DNA from: Pempheris klunzingeri
Taxonomy: Eukaryota > Chordata > Actinopteri > Acropomatiformes > Pempheridae
Assembly: GCF_042242105.1 (NCBI RefSeq)
Contig: NC_092020.1
Coordinates: 3,337,001-3,401,000 of the forward strand
Direction of reading: 5' to 3'
Length of the DNA: 64,000 nucleotides
The position numbers and the translations under genes were made by a program. Below the pieces are notes generated by a model, which did no database searches, was not told the DNA's origin, and saw nothing but the letters and a program-made list of their open reading frames with translations. Positions 55,091-64,000 of the stretch are shown here, piece by piece. Within the stretch, counting starts at the first letter, position 1, and every line of letters begins with the position of its first letter.

Positions 55091-56835
55091 CAGTGGACAT
55101 TAAAGAGTCCCCAGTGTGGCTGACGCTAAGGGGGTAAAGCAAATACATGTTCAACTGCAGCCCTCAGTTTAATAACAGAATCTGCATTCAAAGGGTTTAC
55201 ATCAACATTGGGGAGCAAGAGAGGAAGTGGAGATGAACGTTTTTTTCGGAGGACTATGTTAATCTTCTTTAATTGTCCCATCTGGAAGTCTGCTCCCCTG
55301 CTTAGCCCACTTTCTGTTTATCAATAATTCAATATGTGACCAGACAGGGGGGGTCAAGCCTGCTTTGCTGAATTATATGCTTTACAAGACTGGTTACTAG
55401 GGCATACTCACCACCATTAAATCTGGTAAATGTGGACATGTTTAATGTGAATGGAAAATGGAAAAATTAAGCACAAGCCCCTCTCAGTCCTTTCATGATG
55501 TACCAGAGAGACCACATGGGCCAAATTGCTGGAATCTGAAGTCTGATAACTTCAATTGAAACCACAGCATCACTGGGAAAGCAGACTTATCTTTATGACT
55601 TCGATCCACCACAGAAAAGATATATATCTCCACAGATTCACTGAAGACAAAAGAGGAAACATGTAAGCGGCTAAACGGAGCCAGCACTCTCCCATATTTA
55701 CTAAAACTCAGATTTCGCTGTCTAGAACATCTGTGGAATTTAATCCCCATCGCGTGCGTCCGTGTAAATCAGTTTTTCAGTGTATCTGGGTGCATATCTC
55801 ATGTCAGCGAGTGTGTTATTAAGTTACCAGAGAGTGTTGGAGGGCTAGGTCTCCTTCAGTACAATAGAGGCCATGGGGGAGATTGATGACTCATAGGATC
55901 TCAGGAGACGGAGCGGATGCACAGATCTGTGAGGAGACACGGACAATGGTGAAGGCTACAGATGGCACTGCTCTGAAAAGGCTCGAACAGGGGGGATAAA
56001 CCTCCCACGGGGCAATGTATGGATGTCACTGCAAGACGCTAATTCAGCTGACATTGGTGTGTCCTGTCTGGAGGAGTCACTTCTGAACATAAAAATGGAT
56101 CTAATCTTAAAGGTGTGGTACTTTGGAAGCTTACGCTGAAAGAAATCTGGAGAAAAGAGGGCAGTATGTACAAGAGGTACAGTACAATAAACAGTCACTA
56201 ATGTAAGGTCATGCTGTTCTTCAGTCTCAGAGGTCACCACCAATGCTGTGCCCGGATGAGTTCATCTCAGGCCTTCAAACAAACATCGGGGCTCCGCAGG
56301 AGTAGACAAACATACAGTCATGTCAGTGCACACAGTATTGAGCTGCTGCTGCATAGGGGGTGTGAACAGCTTTCCTACAATAACACCCTGGGAAATAAAA
56401 GAAAAAAAACACTGCACAGGGTTTAGAGTTAGCGAAGACAGAAAAATATACAGGGTGAGAGAGAGGCAGTAAAAAAAATGTCCATGTATTTCAAACCTTG
56501 AAGATTAGAACAAATAAAAAAAAGAATAATATCCTGGAGTGTATTGTTCTCATTTCTGTGATGACTTCTTCCCATTGTTGCCATCGCTGCCCCAGATCTT
56601 CAAAAAACAAACAAACACAACAAAACCAAAAGAAACAGACATAACCCCAGAGAAAGCTTTCTGTCTTGTAACCTCAAAGCCAAAGCTTTTAGGTGTGTCT
56701 TTATGTTTAAGTGGGTCATGCTGTTTGGCCGACCTGATTGAGGGAAATGTCTCTTGAAAACCAGTTGAAAGAACGAAACAAAAGACAGAAACTGCTGGAG
56801 GTGGGATTCCTCTGAGCATAGAGGACGCGGCCTGC

Positions 56836-56837
<2 letters not shown>

Positions 56838-56900
<63 letters not shown>
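56838..56900. repeat. (TG)n microsatellite
   Basis: About 31 uninterrupted TG units. Confidence 0.95.
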
Positions 56901-56902
<2 letters not shown>

Positions 56903-59900
56903 CATGCGCGTTTCAGTCAGGACTGTTTTCTCCCACTCAGGAATCTGACAACTTGTTACTGTATATAAAAACCCAGCGCCACAGTTTGTGCAAGTGGCTT
57001 ACCGGCAAAGTGACGACTGGGGGCCAAATCGTATGATGATTGTTACACTTTTGTGCAACATGAGGAGCCAGAGTGAACTTGAGACTGAGAGGCAGAGATT
57101 TTTATCCGCCTCTCTGTCTCAGTTTCATGTCCAGAGGTGTCCAGAGATGCAGAACCTGAAAATCCGCAGTAAAGGTGGAGGATAGATAGAGCGGGGATTG
57201 TTCAGGCAAAACACACCTGCTCCACAGCTTTGAAGACGAGATGAAAGCATGTCCTCTAATTACAGCACTTCGAACAACACAAATGTCAGTGCTTTACTGC
57301 TCTGGCCTGTGAGGTGTGCAAAAAAAAAAAAAAAAAAAACTACTCTCACTCTTGCCACCTCCTCTTTTATTTGTCATATCTCACATTACTGCCACCCTTG
57401 TGAGAAGTGATCCTCAAATTTGTGTGTTTTTCTGCAGTGCGATGAAGCGCGTAGTGTATGTCAGCTTTGCTCCTGTGTACAGTTAGATGCTTTTGCCTAA
57501 CAGGCTGGGACAGGAGAGGAGAGGGGCAGCTAGAAATCTGCTTTTTTTTAAAAAAACACAATGGCTCTGACTGCTTTGTTTTTCCTTGAGCACATTGTAA
57601 CAAATTAAATGGCTCCATAAACTGTGTGCGGTCATGTTTAATGAAATGCCGGCGGGACAGGAGTGATTAGAGGGCTGCATATCATTGTGAATACCTGCAT
57701 TTATGACAATAAAGAGAGGGGAGGAGAGCTACACAGTGTTTCACAGCACTTATTCTAAATCAGATTCAATCTTATTCTCAATCTGAGCAGAAGTGATGCA
57801 ACACTGCTTTGCAATGATGCATGTATAAGGACCCAAATGCTTCTGTCCTCGCAACACTGAACTCTAGAAATCCCCAATTCCCAAACTCGTGCTATTTACC
57901 ACCGGCACAATGGAACAAAGCATAAGAGTTTCATCTTTTATTCACTAGGGCACTCATGATGAAATAACCATTAGACATTATCTAAGAGCCTGTAAGTTGC
58001 AAATTAGATAGCATGTAAATCTCTATCTAAGATGATATGTTGTTACCTAAAGGGTCCGGAAATGTCTTTTAAATGCCAAGAATAAGTCTATTAATATGAG
58101 AGTAATCAGGGCTGTGTGGCCTCACATCAGTGAGCAGCAACAGATGGGAAGCGGCTACACCTAGTGGATTTATGACAGAACCACAAGACCTTTAAGTTTG
58201 GAACAGGGTGTCTGTGCTGCCATGCTGATTATACTCTTTGAAGAGCTACCAGTGTTGCTCCTGTCCATCCTGACTGGCCCTGAACACATCGCCTCCTAAA
58301 GTGATTACAGTGTTGGGGACAAAATCCACAGTCCTCACTCTGTGCAAAAAACAAAATGTAAAATGTAATCTAGCGTTCAGCCAGGTTCCAGTCATTTTAG
58401 TGCAACATTTCCTCTTTAAGTTAATGGAGCAAGAAATCGCTGCTCAGGCAAACACTAAGAGGGAATTTAGTGCTAAAAGCACTGTACCACTGCAAGATAC
58501 ACACTCGATTTGTCTAATTCACACTGCTGAAGCCTCACATTATCATCGGATGAACTTTAGAAAGCATTTCTTCACAGAGGCAGTGTGACGACAAACAACA
58601 AAAACTGATTCCATGCCCTTGGATAGACCATTCAGCCTCTGCGTGCTCTTCTCTGCCCCTTGCTCTCTTGGCTGAGGATATAAAGCTCGCCTGACTTGAA
58701 CCCCCATTGACTATTCAGCCTGTGAGACTTAGATTAGCTCAGTCCATATCTAAATAACTTCTTCAATTTCCATAAAAATAATGTGATTCAAATTTGCACG
58801 TCTGTTATATTTATGTGCTTAATCTTTAGAAGACCCAACTTCTGTTCTTCTTTATCGGGGCTCCGCTGCTCCACACCGGGCAGTGATCATTTCCTCCACT
58901 CAGGTTTCACACTGAAAACATTTGAAAGTGGAGGCCGGGGTTATTGGGCAATCAAGGCCATTAAAGACCTTCCTATCAGCTTAATGCTGGGTTAAATTCA
59001 AAATGGAGGGGAGCAAATGGATTGTGAAATATGTGCTAATGGCAACAAGCTTTCCCCAAGTTTATAGAAGGGGAGGGAAAGAGGGAGACCTCATAATGCC
59101 CTGTGCTGTTATCACTCAGTCTACACATATAATTTCACAGAGTTTTGGAGTCAGAAAGCAGGGACAAGGACAATTAAACCACGGACTGCGAAGGGACAGC
59201 CAGGTATAATGCTGTGTTACAAAGTTCACAGGGAGAGACTGAGTTCATATAAAGTATACAGTTTAAAAATACTGCTCACATCAAGCGAATGAATCTCAGC
59301 CTCTGTGATCTCCAAGAGCTACATGGAAACACGCGTTTGCAATTAAGGCGGCGTGAGATGTGTTATTTGTAGAAAACACTCATTTTTGAACATAATTTCA
59401 CATCTTTAGAGGAAATTTGGCTGGATAAATGTTTATTAAAGAGTGCAACACCTCCTCACTGGGGCCACCCAGCTGAACATGCACCCATACGACACACGAG
59501 GCGCAGGAGGCCATACAGCATCATACCATGCTTTCACTGTAAAGCTCTAGAGAAGATTAGTAAGATAGAAAGTTCAGTGGTTCGACTAATATGTTTTGGT
59601 TTGTCGTGCGCAGTTCCTCACTTCAAAGGTTCTTTGATTAATAAAATACAGAAGCTCTGCAAAGCTTGAGCTTTTTAAAGTCTTTAAAGGATACCATGAC
59701 TTCAGCGCCCAGATGAAACTTTGTCGGAGCTGCAACGTGTAGGTCATTTTCATCAAGGCAAACAGCGTTTCATCGTCCGACACAAAGCTGCCCTGGAACA
59801 TTTTTGTTTAAATTCAGCTTAAGAGCATTTAACACATGTTAAGCATTCAACATTGCTACACTGTTGTTGGGCCAATATGATTTACAGTTATTATGCTATG

Positions 59901-60307
59901 GACAGCTAATCCGCTTACGTAATGCCAAACACAGATGGGCTTATTTGTAAATTAGTATGACTCAACGCACTGTAACCTAAAAAATGACAGGATTTGCATA
60001 CTTTCCTGAGCATTAAATCCAAACAAGAGTAGGAGAGGCAGGTCTAGTTGGAAATGAGCACGTGTAAATGATCACATTCATGCCAAACAGTCGTGGCTTA
60101 TACGCCACCTGTGCTTTTTCTGCAGTGACAAGTCAAAGTGTCCACAGTTACACAGTAAGATCATAGGAAATGACAGCTGATGTTTGGAGTCACTTCCAAA
60201 GAAGATCCATAACACTGAAGGTCATCGGAGAAATTCATCTGCTGTGCTGTGGAAGGGAAGCCTGGAAATATCAGCCCCTATAAGCAGATACAACAGATCT
60301 CACATAG

Positions 60308-60362
60308 CTTGTATGTATGTATGTGTGTGTATGTGTGTATGTGTGTGTGTGTGTGTGTGTGT
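60308..60362. repeat. (TATG)/(TG)n microsatellite
   Basis: Mixed GTAT and TG units, roughly 590 bases past the msx stop and possibly inside its 3'UTR. Confidence 0.9.
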
Positions 60363-60946
60363 ATGCCACAAACGAGAAAAAGACAGAAGGTTAACTAAAA
60401 GCTTTAATGTAATGTCAAACACATGAAATATTAACTTGTAAAAATTTAGACATCAATGAATTTAAGGACCACCATAAATAAATGTGAGTCATTTGGGAAT
60501 GCTTAGGCTTTTAAGGAAGCATGCGCTTCATCAGAGGCGTCATTCACCTACTGTAGTATAATAGTATAATAGAAAACATCCCTGCATATTCATGGCTAAC
60601 AAGTAAAACATAATATTGACAATATAACGCTAGGATCTTTCAGGAAATACAAGAAGAGTACCATATACAGTCTGGTATTCTGGTCAATAATGAGATAGAC
60701 GTGGCCTGATCAATATTCCATTCATTATCAGTGACCTGTGCTGAATCAGCGTTGGCAAACAGCAAAGTTTCTTCTCGATGCTGTATCCTTGTCCTTCCAC
60801 AGAGTTTCTTGTGAAAAGTAAAAGTTTGGAAAGATGATGAAGATTCAGCTCATGCTTCAGCTAAGGCGCATGACTGCCTGATACACACACTTTATCTTAT
60901 ACACATCCAGCTGCACAGCATTTCGTCTGTGTACCGCTGCTTCCTC

Positions 60947-62346
<1,400 letters not shown>

Positions 62347-64000
62347 GGTCTCGTTTTTTTGGGGGGGGATCAATATCTAATTCCAGTCCGGAGAGCACAT
62401 AGCTTCTTGTCACGGAGCGCAAACACGCGGCGTCCACGCGAAACTCGGAGTAAGTTGTCCTGGTGAGCTGTTACAAAGTTGACAAAAGTGGAGCAGGAAA
62501 AAGTTTGGGAGGTACTCCGGACTTCCAGCCAATGATGCGTCCTGCTCCCGGCGTTGATGAAGACTTGTGATTGGATGGTGTGTTTGGGGCGAACTGGACG
62601 GGATCAGCTGCGCATCAGGCTCGTTTAGCAGTAATTAGGCAGGGAGATGACTGTCTGTTGGCTCTGAGGGTTTTAACAGTAACAGACTGTATTTTATCCA
62701 CTTTGCAAACTTCAAACCCTTAGATGGCATTTTAAATGCAGGAAAACAGCCCTGCTTATGTCCCGAATTAACGCTGGATGAGGCTGAGGCCTGGTGTTTA
62801 GTAGAGGAAAAACCAAACTGATAATATAAGTAAATCAGTCCCGTCTGCTAAACTCTACTCCATCCTGCAATCAGGCTGGTAGATTGTCCTGCCTGTGTCT
62901 GTGATGAAATACATCAGCATGACATCTCCTGAGCCATATTTCCACTGACTAAAAGCTGACAGAGCTCCGACCTCAAGCCCCAACTTGCAGGACCTGACAC
63001 ACCAATTGTGGGAGTAATCACAATGGGCTGATCAATGATAGTCATGGTGCTTTTAAATTTCACATATCACCACACACTTACATGTGAGAGTCAGCTGGCA
63101 GATGGATTATGGTTTTGGGCTTTCAAATGACTGTCATTACATTGTTATTATTAACACCTTGTAATTAGGTCTGTGGAATCCGGTTCTTTTAAGCAGGATT
63201 TAACGGTAATGATGGAAAATTGCTACCTTCCTGAGGTGTGTGGCGCCCGCTGCGATTAGTCCCAGTCTCTGCTCTGTCGGCTGAGACGGAGGCGTCTCGT
63301 GCCTGTTTGAAGCTCATACCTGTAGGGCTCCAGAGTATTAGGAAACATCATGAGAAGTACCACAGCAGCTCTAGCCTTCCTAAACATGGCCTGTAAACAC
63401 TCACTGCTGGGATGAGGCGATGCAACGTCCTGGACACCAGCCAAAAGGGGTCAGGAAGGTTAAAAGTGACATGAGGAGATGAACGGCAGAAAGTTTAATG
63501 TTTAACTCTGGGTGAGATTTGCATGGCTGTGTCCTATAGTCTGCTGCATGTGTCTCTCTCATATATACAGAAGCCCACGCATACGAGGGCCACCTGTGAG
63601 GTGGCTGGAGAGCGCTGTCCAGAGCTCTGTGATCAAAGACACTGTGTGCTCTCTGTAATCAGCAGGATTAGGGCGCCACCAGGGGCTCGACTCCCCAGCA
63701 CCTCCATACCATTAGTCTCCATATGAAGCAGAGCGCTCACACAGCACGAGCTCGCTCTCCTGTAAACACATGCATATCAATTAAGTCTGTCATTTCAGGG
63801 TGCTTCCTACAGGTTTGTGGAGGCCACGGACGGGTGGGTGTGAGTGTGTGCGTGTTTGAACAGCTACATTTCTGTGCAATCCACTTGGCTGGAGACTGTA
63901 AGTTAAAATGTTATCATCACATTGATCACACCGTACCACATTTTGAATGTCAGGGATTTTAGGCTGTTTGTAATACTAGCAGTTGTAGACAAAGTAGTGT
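62347..64000. other. msx upstream region
   Basis: 62347-62640 is GC-rich and probably holds the msx promoter (GCCAATGATG at 62528). Beyond that I see unique noncoding sequence with no recognisable exon. Frames such as 63256-63444, 63523-63726 and 63723-63962 have no motif and no splice partners. Confidence 0.5.

Larger units (their letters stand above)
46666..60300. other. Long intergenic interval drd1-msx with no detectable gene
   Basis: No exon set resembling a protein was found on either strand. It contains microsatellites (49761-49822, 49976-50013, 50277-50298, 54058-54080, 56838-56900) and repeat fragments (48260-48430, 54690-55090). Long unique AT-rich stretches also occur, such as 49500-49600, 50510-50650, 57590-57670 and 58880-59060. 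The human interval between MSX2 and DRD1 is also gene-poor and regulatory, so enhancers are likely, but none is proven from sequence alone. Confidence 0.55.

Overview
The window is nuclear DNA of a bony fish, most likely a percomorph teleost. Its genes are split by GT-AG introns, many of them short. Their proteins read as vertebrate orthologues, and the intergenic DNA carries teleost repeat families, CA/GT and AT microsatellites, Tc1/mariner-like and piggyBac-like miniature transposons, an L2-type LINE fragment and a tRNA-headed SINE.

Layout, left to right: the 5' part of cdhr2 (-, about 505-5175, running off the left edge); rnf44 (+, about 9900-21505); faf2 (-, about 21690-26979); pin4 (-, about 27720-30245); a NEK-like kinase gene (+, 30843-33855); a small four-exon helical cytokine gene of the IL-4/IL-13 type (+, about 40385-41590); a D1 dopamine receptor (+, first exon about 44600, coding 45547-46665); and an msx homeobox gene, probably msx2 (-, 60947-62346). 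Splicing was worked out by hand. Exon phases close exactly for rnf44 (440 aa), faf2 (445 aa), pin4 (127 aa), the kinase (429 aa), the cytokine (144 aa) and msx (244 aa).

The genes do not form one pathway. cdhr2 builds brush-border adhesion links, rnf44 is a RING-H2 ubiquitin ligase, faf2 recruits p97/VCP for ER-associated degradation, pin4 is a parvulin prolyl isomerase, drd1 is a Gs-coupled dopamine receptor and msx is a homeobox repressor. What joins them is conserved synteny: cdhr2-rnf44-faf2 and drd1-msx2 match neighbours on human 5q35, and the cytokine resembles the 5q31 IL4/IL13/IL5/IL3 cluster. The most notable item is the cytokine. It has tiny exons, two mature cysteines, all-phase-0 introns, a TATA box and an AU-rich 3'UTR, and no single open reading frame reveals it. 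Most of the long interval between drd1 and msx (46.7-60.9 kb) has no detectable gene and probably holds regulatory DNA.
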